DNA of 64,000 bases from Lacinutrix algicola (GCF_001418085.1 NZ_LIQH01000046.1:1-64000); one strand, 5' to 3'. Shown: positions 31,530 through 41,103, counted from the stretch's first letter. The notes: a model not told the origin generated them from the sequence alone. Numbers and translations: made by a program.

Positions 31530-32147
31530 ATGAAAAAAAACTACTTTATCCTTACTTTTCTATTAACGGGCTTACTTGTAAATGCACAAGTAGATTTATC
31601 TAACCTTAGTTTTGGTGTTAAGGCAGGAGCAAATATGTCTTCTATTTTAGCAGATTTTGAATCTAGTCCAGTTTATTCTTTTCATGCCGGTGGTTATTTT
31701 GAAGCAGAAATTACAGAAGGTGTAATTATAAGACCAGAATTATTATATTCTTCTGAAGGTTTTAATGCTGAAACTTATGATTACGAATTAGACTCTAAAA
31801 TAGAAAGTGAAGTAAAACTTAATTACTTAAGTTTAGTAATGGTTTTTAAATATGAAATATCTGAAGGTTTTGGGTTTGAGGGCGGTGGAACATTTAGTTA
31901 CCTATTATCTGGAAAGCAAACAGATAAATCCAATACAACAACTTATAGTGTAGATATTGAAGATGAAATAAGAAAGATTGATGTAGCTTTAACTGGTGGT
32001 TTATACTATGAGTTCGAAACTGGTTTAAACTTCTCTTTGCGTTATAGTTATGGTATATTATCTGTTTATAAATCTACAGATGATTATACTACAGATTTTG
32101 ATACTAAACGTGGTTTGTTACAATTTTCTGTAGGCTACACGCTTTAA
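31530..32147 (+). CDS. Outer membrane beta-barrel protein (porin family)
   Basis: The 205-residue protein has a signal peptide (MKKNYFILTFLLTGLLVNAQ) and alternating strands typical of the PorT/OMP_b-brl_2 type (FGVKAGANMSSILADFE, GGYFEAEITEGVIIRPELLY). It ends GLLQFSVGYTL. Small barrels like this occur in many copies in Bacteroidota and mostly have no known ligand. It has its own promoter and terminator. Confidence 0.82.
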   Translation: MKKNYFILTFLLTGLLVNAQVDLSNLSFGVKAGANMSSILADFESSPVYSFHAGGYFEAEITEGVIIRPELLYSSEGFNAETYDYELDSKIESEVKLNYLSLVMVFKYEISEGFGFEGGGTFSYLLSGKQTDKSNTTTYSVDIEDEIRKIDVALTGGLYYEFETGLNFSLRYSYGILSVYKSTDDYTTDFDTKRGLLQFSVGYTL

Positions 32148-32166
32148 TATCAAATTGTATAGTATT

Positions 32167-32197
32167 AAAACCGAAGCCTAACCGCTTCGGTTTTTTT
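32167..32197 (+). terminator. Intrinsic terminator
   Basis: AAAACCGAAGC-CTAACC-GCTTCGGTTTTTTT hairpin 20 bases after the barrel gene stop. Confidence 0.88.
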
Positions 32198-32311
32198 ATG
32201 CCATAACTTTTGTATTTTTACATTATGTAACTAGCGTATTCAAAAATTATAAATAAGAATTTTATATTTATTAGCGAACAGCATGTTTCAAAAAAACAAT
32301 AAAAAAATCAC

Positions 32312-32731
32312 ATGAAAAAAATAATCATCATTAACGGTCCAAATCTTAATTTACTGGGTAAACGAGAACCTAATATTTATGGAAGCTTAACTTTTACAGA
32401 GTTTTTTGATACCGTAAAAGAAAAATATCCAAATGTAGCATTAGAGTATTTTCAATCTAATATAGAAGGCGAGTTAATAGATAAGCTACAAGTTTGTGGT
32501 TTTAATTACGATGGTATTGTATTAAATGCAGCAGCTTATACGCATACCTCTGTAGGTATTGGAGACGCAGTAAAAGCAATAGAAACGCCGGTTGTAGAGG
32601 TGCACATTTCTAATACTTTTGGTAGAGAGGAGTTTAGGCACCAATCTTATATTTCGGCTAACGCAAAAGGTGTTATTTTAGGTTTTGGTTTACAAAGCTA
32701 CGAATTAGCAATACAGAGTTTTATAAAGTAG
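32312..32731 (+). CDS. aroQ: 3-dehydroquinate dehydratase, type II
   Basis: The 139-residue protein converts 3-dehydroquinate to 3-dehydroshikimate in the shikimate pathway. Type II landmarks are present: NGPNLNLLGKREPNIYG (with the catalytic Tyr23), SNIEGELIDKL, NAAAYTHTSVGI and EVHISNTFGREEFRH with the catalytic His. Length is typical for the dodecameric enzyme. Confidence 0.95.
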   Translation: MKKIIIINGPNLNLLGKREPNIYGSLTFTEFFDTVKEKYPNVALEYFQSNIEGELIDKLQVCGFNYDGIVLNAAAYTHTSVGIGDAVKAIETPVVEVHISNTFGREEFRHQSYISANAKGVILGFGLQSYELAIQSFIK

Positions 32732-32858
32732 ATTGCTCGACTTTTCGATTGGTTGATTCTTTGATCGGTTGATTTTTAGATATAAAAAAATTCAAAAAAG
32801 AATTCCATGAATTCAGACTGTTTTTTTATTTATATAATATTTAAAAAATCTTAACTAT

Positions 32859-34235
32859 TTATAAATGTATTACTTCATCATAAGCATCTGCAACAGCTTC
32901 CATAACCGCTTCACTCATTGTTGGGTGAGGATGTACTGTTTTTAGTACTTCGTGTCCTGTAGTTTCTAGTTTACGTCCTAAAACTGCCTCAGCAATCATA
33001 TCTGTAACACCAGCACCAATCATGTGGCATCCTAACCATTCGCCATACTTAGCATCAAAAATAACTTTTACAAAGCCATCTTTAGCACCAGAAGCACTTG
33101 CTTTACCAGAAGCCGAGAACGGGAATTTACCAACCTTAATATCTAAACCTTGATCTTTAGCTTGTTTCTCTGTTAAACCAACACTAGCAATCTCTGGAGA
33201 CGCATAAGTACAACCAGGAATGTTACCGTAATCTAAAGCCTCAACATGTTGTCCAGCAATTTTTTCAACACATAAAATACCTTCAGCACTAGCAACGTGT
33301 GCTAAAGCTTGTCCAGGAGTTACATCGCCAATAGCATAGTAACCAGGAATATTTGTTTGGTAGAAATCGTTAACTAATATTTTATCTCTATCTACAGCAA
33401 TACCAACATCTTCAAGACCAATTCCTTCAATGTTTGTTTTAATACCAACAGCAGATAAAACTAAATCAGCTTCTAAAACTTCTACACCTTTTTTAGTTTT
33501 TACAGTCGCTTTAACACCAGTACCAGAAGTATCAACTTTAGTTACTTCGGCAGATGTCATTACTTTTATACCACTTTTCTTAAAAGATTTTTCTAATTGC
33601 TTAGAAACATCAATATCTTCTACAGGTACAATATTTGGTAAATATTCTACAACAGTAACCTCAGTTCCCATGGCGTTATAGAAATAAGCAAACTCAACAC
33701 CAATAGCACCAGAACCAACAACAATCATTTTCTTAGGTTGTTTTTTCAATGTCATTGCTTGTCTGTAACCAATAACTTTTTCACCATCTTGTGGTAAACT
33801 TGGTAACTCACGAGAACGTGCGCCAGTGGCAACAATAATGTGGTCTGCAGAATATTCTTTTCCTTCAACTTCAACCTTTTTACCAGGCTTCAATTTTCCA
33901 AAACCTTTAATAACGTCGATTTTGTTCTTTTTCATTAAAAACTGAACACCTTTGCTCATACCTTCAGCAACATTTCTGCTTCGGTTTACAACAGCATCAA
34001 AATCCTTATCATATTCCTTAACAGATAATCCGTAATCGCTAGCATGCTTTAAATATTCGAATACCTGAGCAGATTTTAATAAAGCTTTAGTAGGTATACA
34101 GCCCCAATTAAGGCATACACCACCAAGACTTTCCTTTTCTACAACGGCAACTTTAAAACCTAATTGCGAAGCTCTAATAGCAGTTACGTAGCCACCAGGA
34201 CCACTTCCAAGAACAATAATATCGTATTTACTCAT
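32859..34235 (-). CDS. lpdA: Dihydrolipoyl dehydrogenase
   Basis: The 458-residue flavoprotein is the E3 of 2-oxoacid dehydrogenase complexes, reoxidising dihydrolipoamide with NAD. It has an FAD site GSGPGG (10-15), a redox disulfide Cys41-Cys46 (GGVCLNWGCIPT), an NAD site GSGAIGVEFA, and the C-terminal HPHPTMSE catalytic His-Glu pair (His437, Glu442). A frame extension to 34268 adds 11 residues without homology, so the ATG at 34235 is used. No E1 or E2 gene lies next to it. Confidence 0.95.
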   Translation of the reverse strand: MSKYDIIVLGSGPGGYVTAIRASQLGFKVAVVEKESLGGVCLNWGCIPTKALLKSAQVFEYLKHASDYGLSVKEYDKDFDAVVNRSRNVAEGMSKGVQFLMKKNKIDVIKGFGKLKPGKKVEVEGKEYSADHIIVATGARSRELPSLPQDGEKVIGYRQAMTLKKQPKKMIVVGSGAIGVEFAYFYNAMGTEVTVVEYLPNIVPVEDIDVSKQLEKSFKKSGIKVMTSAEVTKVDTSGTGVKATVKTKKGVEVLEADLVLSAVGIKTNIEGIGLEDVGIAVDRDKILVNDFYQTNIPGYYAIGDVTPGQALAHVASAEGILCVEKIAGQHVEALDYGNIPGCTYASPEIASVGLTEKQAKDQGLDIKVGKFPFSASGKASASGAKDGFVKVIFDAKYGEWLGCHMIGAGVTDMIAEAVLGRKLETTGHEVLKTVHPHPTMSEAVMEAVADAYDEVIHL

Positions 34236-34383
34236 CGTGTAATTTTTAGTCGTTTTATAAAGTATCAAATTTAAGGATTTTCAATCGGAAAATCCTAAAT
34301 TCCAAAAACCAAAAACAATAAAATTCTAAAAACATATAAAATTCTTAAAACTCTATCTTTTTTTTGAGGATTTAAAATATTTT

Positions 34384-34480
34384 GGGCGTGACCTAAAGGT
34401 CGTGCTATCCACTATATCTTTTGCTTAAAAAAGCAAAAGGATGCCGTTGCTATCACTCACGCAAAGAGTGGCAGTAGTCT
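34384..34480. repeat. REP-like palindromic element
   Basis: Three hairpins lie in about 100 bases: GACC-TAAA-GGTC, TTTTGCTT-AAAA-AAGCAAAA and CACTC-ACGCAAA-GAGTG. GCTATCCACTATATC and GCTATCACTCACGC stand between and after. It is much more GC-rich than its surroundings and resembles the dispersed palindromic repeats found between genes in flavobacteria. No transposase of that type lies in this window. Confidence 0.5.
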
Positions 34481-34513
34481 TTTTTAATTTTAGTAATTAA
34501 CCATTATAGTTGC

Positions 34514-35065
34514 CTACAAATCGTCTGTAAAATGTCTTTTACCTTTCGCTTTAGAAAACTTATCGTCATTATAAGCAGTAGAATTTCCTTTAGGTATAGA
34601 TAAAGACTCCCAATCACTACCTTTTAGTAGTTTCCCTAAAAATACTATTTGCCCAATATGATAAGAGTAGTGTGCCAATTGTCTATTTATAGCCTCGGTT
34701 ACCGTATGGCCTTGGTTTCTTATATAAATAATGCGTTCTAAATCGTCTTTGGTTAAAGGCGTAATAGCATCAAACAAACATTTCCAACCGGTTTCCCAAG
34801 TAGTAATTAAATCTTCGTAGGTATTAAAAGTAGCATTAAACTCTTCATCTCGATGTCTCCATTCTTTCTCACCATCTTCGGTTAAAAAATTAGTCCAACG
34901 CGAGAGCATGTTACCAACAATATGCTTTACAATTATAGAAATACTATTTGCATCTTCATGACTTTGCCACTGCAATTCATCGAAAGTGAGTTGCTTAAAA
35001 GTCTTATCTCCAAGACTTTTATAGTATTCAAATTGTTTAATAGTGCTGGATAAATAACTACTCAT
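34514..35065 (-). CDS. DinB/DUF1572 family protein
   Basis: The 183-residue protein resembles DUF1572, a four-helix DinB-like fold. Three metal-binding histidines are likely, in KHIVGNMLSRW (His near 47) and AHYSYHIGQIVFLGK near 130-140. Many DinB-fold proteins are thiol transferases, but the substrate here is unknown. The ATG at 35065 overlaps the end of msrB by 8 bases, and the extended TTG start at 35077 is not needed. Confidence 0.75.
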   Translation of the reverse strand: MSSYLSSTIKQFEYYKSLGDKTFKQLTFDELQWQSHEDANSISIIVKHIVGNMLSRWTNFLTEDGEKEWRHRDEEFNATFNTYEDLITTWETGWKCLFDAITPLTKDDLERIIYIRNQGHTVTEAINRQLAHYSYHIGQIVFLGKLLKGSDWESLSIPKGNSTAYNDDKFSKAKGKRHFTDDL

Positions 35066-35459
35066 TAGGCTTGTCAAACTTTACACTTAAAGAGTTTACG
35101 CAGTAACGTGTACCAGTTTCTGTTGGGCCATCGTTAAAAACATGACCTAAATGTCCGCCACAATTAGAGCATACAATTTCGGTACGCATCATGCCATGGG
35201 TTTTATCTAAAACATATTTTACTGTGCCTTTAATAGACTCGTCGAAACTTGGCCAACCGCAATGCGCATCAAACTTACTAGAGCTTTCAAATAATTGCTG
35301 ATTGCATCCTGCACATTTATAAGTTCCTTCTTCAAAATGAAGATTGTAAGTTCCTGTGTGTGGTCTTTCGGTTCCTTTGTCTCTTAAAATACGGTATTCT
35401 TCGTCTGTAAGTTGTTCTTTCCATTCTTTATCAGACTTATTAATTTTAAAATTACTCAT
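35058..35459 (-). CDS. msrB: Peptide-methionine (R)-S-oxide reductase, cytoplasmic
   Basis: The 133-residue MsrB repairs methionine-R-sulfoxide in proteins. Structural zinc CxxC pairs are CAGC and CSNC; FDAHCGWPSFDE and GGHLGHVFNDG are signatures; the catalytic Cys is in TRYCVNS near the end. It has no signal peptide. It overlaps the end of a second msrB by 8 bases and the start of the DinB-like gene by 8 bases, giving a tight three-gene operon. Confidence 0.93.
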   Translation of the reverse strand: MSNFKINKSDKEWKEQLTDEEYRILRDKGTERPHTGTYNLHFEEGTYKCAGCNQQLFESSSKFDAHCGWPSFDESIKGTVKYVLDKTHGMMRTEIVCSNCGGHLGHVFNDGPTETGTRYCVNSLSVKFDKPNE

Positions 35460-35937
35460 TTTCTTTTGGTATAAATTTTACTGCAACACCGTTAATACAA
35501 TGTCTTTTACCTGTTGTTTTACTTGGGCCATCGTTAAAAACATGACCTAAATGTCCGCCACAAGTAGCACAGTGTTCTTCGGTTCTTGCGTGTCCTAGGT
35601 TGTAATCTACAGAAAAATCTACATTTCCTTTAATTTCTCTGTCAAAACTTGGCCATCCTGTTCCAGAATCGAACTTGTTTTTACCTTTAAATAATGGAGT
35701 ATTACAAGCAGCACAAATATAAGTTCCTTCTCCATATTCTTTGTTTAATTTACTCGAGAATGCTCTTTCTGTTCCAGCTTTTCTTAAAACATAATATTCG
35801 TTATCTGTTAATTGGGCTTTCCATTCGGCATCGGTTTTAGACACCTTAAAAACTTCTTCTTCCTTTTTTCCTGATTGTGCATTACTGTTACAGTTAAATA
35901 AAACTAATGCAAAAAGTATTAGTGCAAATTTTTTCAT
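35452..35937 (-). CDS. msrB: Peptide-methionine (R)-S-oxide reductase, lipoprotein form
   Basis: The 161-residue MsrB has a lipoprotein signal (MKKFALILFALVLFNC, Cys16). It therefore acts on exported or envelope proteins, while its downstream neighbour acts in the cytoplasm. Zinc cysteines are CAAC and CATC, and the catalytic Cys is in KRHCINGVA. The first Cys-loop reads GTGWPSFD where the partner has HCGWPSFD, so the recycling Cys may lie elsewhere. First gene of the operon. Confidence 0.92.
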   Translation of the reverse strand: MKKFALILFALVLFNCNSNAQSGKKEEEVFKVSKTDAEWKAQLTDNEYYVLRKAGTERAFSSKLNKEYGEGTYICAACNTPLFKGKNKFDSGTGWPSFDREIKGNVDFSVDYNLGHARTEEHCATCGGHLGHVFNDGPSKTTGKRHCINGVAVKFIPKENE

Positions 35938-36199
35938 AGAAATCTTTTTTTTAGGTAGTAATTAATTTTTCTTTTTTCAAAAATAAAGATAGTTGTAAAT
36001 ATCTTTTATTTCTATTTTAAGTCGTTATTTTAAGTAAATCATAACATTTTATAACCGAATTTAATTTTGATACAAATTAAGAGTTTTAACGTTTAAATTA
36101 GTTCTTTATCGAATAAGCACCTACTATTTAGGGTGCTAGTACCACTATATTTACACAACTTTTTGTAAATTGGTTTTATATTAATAAAAACAACAAATA

Positions 36200-37033
36200 A
36201 TGAAACTTAAATCGAGTGTAACCTTAGCATTTGCATTGCTACTTTTTTTCTCATGTGCAACAAATCCTTTTACAGGAAAGAAAACGATGGCATTGCCTGG
36301 GACAGAGAATAGCTCATTATTTCCAACTGCTTTTGCACAATACAGTCAGTTTTTAAATGAAAACAATGTAATTACTGGTACTAAAGAAGCCGAAATGATT
36401 ACTAGAGTAGGACAACGCATTGCTGTAGCAGCAGAACGTTGGTTAACTGCTAATGGTAATCAAGGGTATTTAAATGATTATAAATGGGAATACAATTTAG
36501 TTAAAGACGAAACTATTAACGCTTGGTGTATGCCAGGTGGTAAAATTGTTTTTTATACAGGAATTTTACCTGTAGCACAAAACGAAGCTGCTGTTGCTGC
36601 TATTATGGGTCATGAGGTGGCACATGCTTTAGCAAACCACGGACAACAACGTATGAGTGCAGGAATGTTACAACAATTAGGAGCTGTAGCAGGAAATATT
36701 GCTATTCAAGACGAACAAAATAGAGCTATCTTTAATCAAGCTTATGGTATAGGTTCGCAAGTAGGAGGTATGTTACCTTTTAGTAGAAGTCATGAGACAG
36801 AAGCCGATAGAATAGGTTTAATACTTACCGCAATTGCTGGTTATAATCCAGACGAAGCTGCAAATTTATGGAGACGTATGGGAGCTGCTGGAGGAGAAGC
36901 ACCGCCAGAATTTATGAGTACGCATCCAGCAACAACAACACGTATTGCTAATTTAGAAGCATTAGCGCCTACGGCAAAAACCGAAGCTAAAAAATACGGT
37001 GTAAAATCTTTTAGACCAGTTACACCTTACTAA
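36200..37033 (+). CDS. M48 family metallopeptidase lipoprotein
   Basis: The 277-residue protein has a lipoprotein signal (LLFFSC, Cys19). Its M48 domain has zinc site HEVAH in MGHEVAHALANHGQQR (about 137-152) and the third ligand Glu in ETEADRIGL. Length and FMSTHPATTTRIANLE fit the YcaL/LoiP/BepA-like subgroup, which degrades or assists misfolded outer membrane proteins. The exact role is not known here. Confidence 0.9.
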   Translation: MKLKSSVTLAFALLLFFSCATNPFTGKKTMALPGTENSSLFPTAFAQYSQFLNENNVITGTKEAEMITRVGQRIAVAAERWLTANGNQGYLNDYKWEYNLVKDETINAWCMPGGKIVFYTGILPVAQNEAAVAAIMGHEVAHALANHGQQRMSAGMLQQLGAVAGNIAIQDEQNRAIFNQAYGIGSQVGGMLPFSRSHETEADRIGLILTAIAGYNPDEAANLWRRMGAAGGEAPPEFMSTHPATTTRIANLEALAPTAKTEAKKYGVKSFRPVTPY

Positions 37034-37056
37034 TAAAATATAAATTCTTATTTTCG

Positions 37057-37088
37057 AAGCCACTCTAAAAAACAGAGTGGCTTTTTTT
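37057..37088 (+). terminator. Terminator ending at the next start codon
   Basis: AAGCCACTCT-AAAAAAC-AGAGTGGCTTTTTTT hairpin after the M48 gene. Its T-run ends one base before the ATG of the transporter at 37089, so the transporter mRNA would have to begin inside or upstream of this hairpin. Confidence 0.85.
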
Positions 37089-38393
37089 ATGGAAAAATTA
37101 CAAAAAGGAGATAAGAAATTATTAAATGCTTGGGCATTTTTCGATTGGGCAAATTCTGTTTATACATTAACTATTGCCTCTTCTATATTTCCAATTTTTT
37201 ATTCGGCATTATTTATTTCCGAAGTTAAACATATTGAAGCTTTTGGGATGGTTTTTAAAAGTACAGCACTAATAACCTATGTTACAGCTTTTACTTTTTT
37301 AATTGTCGCTTTTACTTCTCCTATTTTATCTGGTATTGCAGATTATGTAGGTAATAAAAAGACTTTTATGAAATTCTTTTGCTATGTTGGAAGTGCAGGT
37401 TGTATTGGGTTATATTGGTTTAGTATTGAAAATATTCATTTAAGTCTCTTATTTTATTTTATGGGACTAATTGGGTATTGGGGAAGTTTAGTTTTCTACA
37501 ATTCGTATTTACCAGATATTGCTTTTCCAGAGCAACAAGATGCTATAAGTGCAAAAGGCTTTTCGTTAGGTTATGTTGGTAGTGTTTTATTGTTAGTTGT
37601 TAATCTAGCAATGGTAATGAGTCAAGACGATGGTGCTGCTAAAATGCAAATGATGCGCTACTCTTTTGTAATGGTTGGTATATGGTGGATGTTATTTAGT
37701 CAATATACTTTTTATGTGTTACCAAAAGGTGTTTCGTCTGGTCATAAAGTAACAAAATCTGTTGTTTTTAATGGTTTAAAAGAGTTAAGAGTCGTTTGGC
37801 AAGAATTGAAACAAAATTTAAGATTAAAACGCTATTTAATTGCATTTTTTGTATTTAGTATGGCTGTACAAACCATTATGTTAGTTGCTGTATATTTTGG
37901 AGAAGAAGAAATAGCTTGGGCAAATAATAGCGAAAAAACTACAGGATTAATAATTAGTATTTTGGTAATACAATTAGTAGCAATTCTTGGCGCATTTTTA
38001 ACTTCTAGAGCTTCATCGAAATTTGGAAATATTAAAACATTAATTGCTGTAAATATTATTTGGATGGGTTTATGTTTTTATGCGTACACAATGAAAACGC
38101 CAATACAATTTTACTTTGCTGCTGGTTTTGTAGGAATGGTAATGGGAGGAATACAAAGTTTAGCACGATCAACTTATTCAAAATTTTTACCTGAAACTGA
38201 TGATACAACATCATATTTTAGTTTTTATGATGTTGCCGAAAAAATAGGAATTGTTATTGGAATGGTGATTTTTGCAACCATAGACCAAATAACGGGTAGC
38301 ATGAGAAATGCAATTTTATTTTTATTCATTTTCTTTTTAATGGGTATTATATTACTTTTTAGAGTCCCTAAAGAAGAAGAGGTCTCGAAATAA
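37089..38393 (+). CDS. UMF1-type MFS transporter
   Basis: The 434-residue protein has about 12 membrane helices. The N-terminus LLNAWAFFDWANSVYTLTI and SPILSGIADYVGNKK match the UMF1/Atg22-like branch of the major facilitator superfamily. A middle segment (MGGIQSLARSTYSKFLPE) is also typical. The substrate is unknown; the fungal relative Atg22 exports amino acids from vacuoles. The ATG at 37089 is chosen over 37077, which lies in the terminator stem. Confidence 0.85.
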   Translation: MEKLQKGDKKLLNAWAFFDWANSVYTLTIASSIFPIFYSALFISEVKHIEAFGMVFKSTALITYVTAFTFLIVAFTSPILSGIADYVGNKKTFMKFFCYVGSAGCIGLYWFSIENIHLSLLFYFMGLIGYWGSLVFYNSYLPDIAFPEQQDAISAKGFSLGYVGSVLLLVVNLAMVMSQDDGAAKMQMMRYSFVMVGIWWMLFSQYTFYVLPKGVSSGHKVTKSVVFNGLKELRVVWQELKQNLRLKRYLIAFFVFSMAVQTIMLVAVYFGEEEIAWANNSEKTTGLIISILVIQLVAILGAFLTSRASSKFGNIKTLIAVNIIWMGLCFYAYTMKTPIQFYFAAGFVGMVMGGIQSLARSTYSKFLPETDDTTSYFSFYDVAEKIGIVIGMVIFATIDQITGSMRNAILFLFIFFLMGIILLFRVPKEEEVSK

Positions 38394-38440
38394 GTTTTCG
38401 TTCCTTATATTTGCGTAACCAACAATTTAATATATTATAA

Positions 38441-39274
38441 ATGAAGAAATTTAAGTTAGCCTCAGTTTTTGTTCTTTCTATTCTATTTACCACTTTTTAT
38501 TCTTGTGATAATGAGCCTTTAGATTCAGAGTTTTTATCGGACTCGGAAGAAGGAATTTTTAATCCAGACATTATTGAAGAGCCAGGAGGTGATTCTACCG
38601 GAGATTATTGGCCTTTAGCTGTAAATAATGAATGGTCGTATAATTATTATGTTGATAATGTTGCTCAAGAAAATTATGATATGAGTATTGGTTCGACAGA
38701 GGTTTATCAGGGAGAACCTGTTTTTAGATTCAATCAGTATTTACCATCTGCTACGGGTACAGATGGGACTCAATTTGATGATTTAGATATTGATACTTAT
38801 GCAAGAAAAAATGGTGGCGATTATATTGTTACTGTTGGAGATTTATCTGCTAGTTACTTAGATGGCGCTTTTGAGTTATCTCAAACAGGTTATAGTTTAA
38901 TAATTCTTAAAGATTATGTTGCTGTTGGTACATCTTGGACTAGTAATGTTCAAACAGTTACTTCATTTATCTCTAATAATGAGACTTTTCCAGACTTACC
39001 ATCTATAACTAATAATATTATTAATACGTTAGAGGTTGAAGAAAAAGATATTTCTGTAACTGTAAATGGAAATGTATATACAGAAGTGATTAAGGTTAAA
39101 TATACGCAAGAGACATATACTGCTGCTGCGCCAGATCAAACGACTAACTCTTTATACTATTACTATTTCGCCAAAGATGTTGGTATAATTAAAACCGAAG
39201 GTTTTATAAGTGATAACGCAGATAATATTATATCTAACACACTACAAGAATTAGATACTTTTGTATTAAATTAA
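38441..39274 (+). CDS. Lipoprotein of unknown function
   Basis: The 277-residue protein has a lipoprotein signal (MKKFKLASVFVLSILFTTFYSC, Cys22) followed by an acidic linker rich in Asp, Glu and Ser. The beta-rich domain begins YWPLAVNNEWSYNYYVDN. The acidic residues right after the Cys match the surface export signal of Bacteroidota lipoproteins. A TATATTTG box lies at 38406-38413. A lipoprotein with a similar CDNEP start follows at 39428. Confidence 0.75.
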   Translation: MKKFKLASVFVLSILFTTFYSCDNEPLDSEFLSDSEEGIFNPDIIEEPGGDSTGDYWPLAVNNEWSYNYYVDNVAQENYDMSIGSTEVYQGEPVFRFNQYLPSATGTDGTQFDDLDIDTYARKNGGDYIVTVGDLSASYLDGAFELSQTGYSLIILKDYVAVGTSWTSNVQTVTSFISNNETFPDLPSITNNIINTLEVEEKDISVTVNGNVYTEVIKVKYTQETYTAAAPDQTTNSLYYYYFAKDVGIIKTEGFISDNADNIISNTLQELDTFVLN

Positions 39275-39293
39275 TTACAATTTATATAATATT

Positions 39294-39331
39294 AAGCCAC
39301 TATTTCTAATATAGAAATAGTGGCTTTTTTT
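39294..39331 (+). terminator. Intrinsic terminator
   Basis: AAGCCACTATTTCT-AATAT-AGAAATAGTGGCTTTTTTT hairpin, 20 bases after the lipoprotein stop. Confidence 0.9.
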
Positions 39332-39427
39332 ATGATTTTATATTTAATTGAAGTGCTTTGTAGCTGTTAAATAAGCCTATACAGATTAATAGAATATTTC
39401 TTATGTTTGTGATATAAATAGTTTATT

Positions 39428-40300
39428 ATGAAAAAACCAGCCATTCATTTTTTAATGTTATTCTTATCAATGTTTTTATTTACATGTGATAACGAACCCA
39501 TAGACCCAGATTTAGTACCTCAAGAAGAAACTTCAAATTTAGATTGTTTAGCAGCAACTCAAGCTTATATCACCGCAATTACAAATTTTGGTAGTTGGGA
39601 TGGTAACGAGGCTACTTACCCACCTTTGTGTGCAGATTACGCAGCATCTTTACAAGGTCTTATTGATAATTGTGGAGATCCAACAGGTAGTTATCAAGCG
39701 CTATTAGGAACTTTAGGAGATTGTAGTGAGCCATTAGATCCATACACTTGTGAGTCTGCAATTGCAAACTCTGGTATTGCTGAAGTGAATTTAAATAATA
39801 CTACAAGCGATTTATATGCACAATTTTGTAATGCATACGTATTAGCATTACAAGAACAAATCGAAATTTGTGGGGATGCAGATGGTTCTATTCAAGCAAC
39901 TATAGATGGTTTAGGAGATTGTAACTCTCAAGAAGAAACAATAGTTGGGATTTGGAAACCAATTAAGGTCGTTAATGTTTGTTCTTCAGGTTTTGAAGAA
40001 GTATATGATGTTAGTACTTGTGGACAATTGTCTAGGTTAACTTTTCTTTCTAATGGAGTGTATAGCACAAGTGAATATAGCGATGATACAGGTAATTGTA
40101 TAGAGTATTTAAATGCCAATGGTACATGGGGGTTGAATGGTACAAATCTTACTGTAGTTATAGATGGAGAAACTAATACTCCAATTCTATTTGAACTAAC
40201 AAATAATACACTTAAGTTTGGTTATTTTGAAGATAACGATTTGTGTCAAAATGGAGAGCAACTATCTTATGAATACACTGAATGCATAAGAGTAGAATAA
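39428..40300 (+). CDS. Lipoprotein with Cys repeats and lipocalin-like end
   Basis: The 290-residue protein has a lipoprotein signal (MLFLSMFLFTC, Cys20). Two related segments follow (about 38-98 and 102-165), each with Cys at the start, LCADYAASLQGLIDNCGD or FCNAYVLALQEQIEICGD, and a final LGDC. The last 120 residues (VGIWKPIKVVNVC and on) look like the lipocalin-like domain common in Bacteroidota lipoproteins. Function unknown. It converges on the DUF2807 gene with 26 bases between stops. Confidence 0.75.
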   Translation: MKKPAIHFLMLFLSMFLFTCDNEPIDPDLVPQEETSNLDCLAATQAYITAITNFGSWDGNEATYPPLCADYAASLQGLIDNCGDPTGSYQALLGTLGDCSEPLDPYTCESAIANSGIAEVNLNNTTSDLYAQFCNAYVLALQEQIEICGDADGSIQATIDGLGDCNSQEETIVGIWKPIKVVNVCSSGFEEVYDVSTCGQLSRLTFLSNGVYSTSEYSDDTGNCIEYLNANGTWGLNGTNLTVVIDGETNTPILFELTNNTLKFGYFEDNDLCQNGEQLSYEYTECIRVE

Positions 40301-40326
40301 TCAAAAAAATATTTTATACATCTTAA

Positions 40327-41061
40327 CTAATTTCCAATACTTCCAGAACCAGTTACCTTAGTATCTTCATGTTTAGGATTTCCTTTATACTCAATATCAC
40401 CAGAACCAATAACTCTAGCATTTAAATCGCCATTACATACAATTTCTACATCTCCAGAACCTGTAACTTTAGCGTCTACATCTATGGCATCTAAATTATA
40501 ACCATGGAAATCACCAGAACCAGTTACACTAGCTTTTAAGTCTTTAGTTTTACCATTTAAGGTTAAATCTCCAGAACCAGTTACAGAGGCATTAATATCG
40601 TTTGCTTCTACGTCTAAAACAACATCTCCAGAGCCAGAAACTTTTGCTGTAAAGTTATTAGTAGTAATTTTATCTTTATTAATAATATCTCCAGAACCAG
40701 ATAAACTTACATAGTCTATATCTTTAAAAGGAATTGTTATGGTAATAGTCTTGTTAAAGCTTGTTTTTAAATTAATGTTGTTTTCAGTTTTAATTTTAAG
40801 TGTATTACCTTCAACTTCAGTAATAATATATTCTAGTAAGTTGCTTTCGCCTTCAATTTTAATTTCACCTTCTTTTCCTTTAACTAAAACAAAGTCCATC
40901 CACCCTGCACATTTAATGGCATCGTAGTCCGATGTAGATCTTGTAATAGTAGTTACATTTCCGTTTCCTTTTATTTTTTTACTTCCCCAAAGTTGTGCTT
41001 GAGCAAAAGAGAAACTTAGTAATGCGATAGCTATTAATAGCGTGTTTTTTGATGTTTTCAT
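40327..41061 (-). CDS. Head GIN domain (DUF2807) protein
   Basis: The 244-residue exported protein (signal to AQAQ) carries seven turns of a right-handed beta helix marked by SGSGD, VTGSGD and VIGSGD at about 20-residue steps. This pattern defines DUF2807 (putative auto-transporter adhesin, head GIN). It is probably a periplasmic or surface protein; activity unknown. Last gene of the sigma factor operon, 42 bases after the upstream gene. Confidence 0.85.
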   Translation of the reverse strand: MKTSKNTLLIAIALLSFSFAQAQLWGSKKIKGNGNVTTITRSTSDYDAIKCAGWMDFVLVKGKEGEIKIEGESNLLEYIITEVEGNTLKIKTENNINLKTSFNKTITITIPFKDIDYVSLSGSGDIINKDKITTNNFTAKVSGSGDVVLDVEANDINASVTGSGDLTLNGKTKDLKASVTGSGDFHGYNLDAIDVDAKVTGSGDVEIVCNGDLNARVIGSGDIEYKGNPKHEDTKVTGSGSIGN

Positions 41062-41103
41062 GAGTGTTTTTTTAAATGATTATTTTGATTGATTTTTTTA
41101 TTT

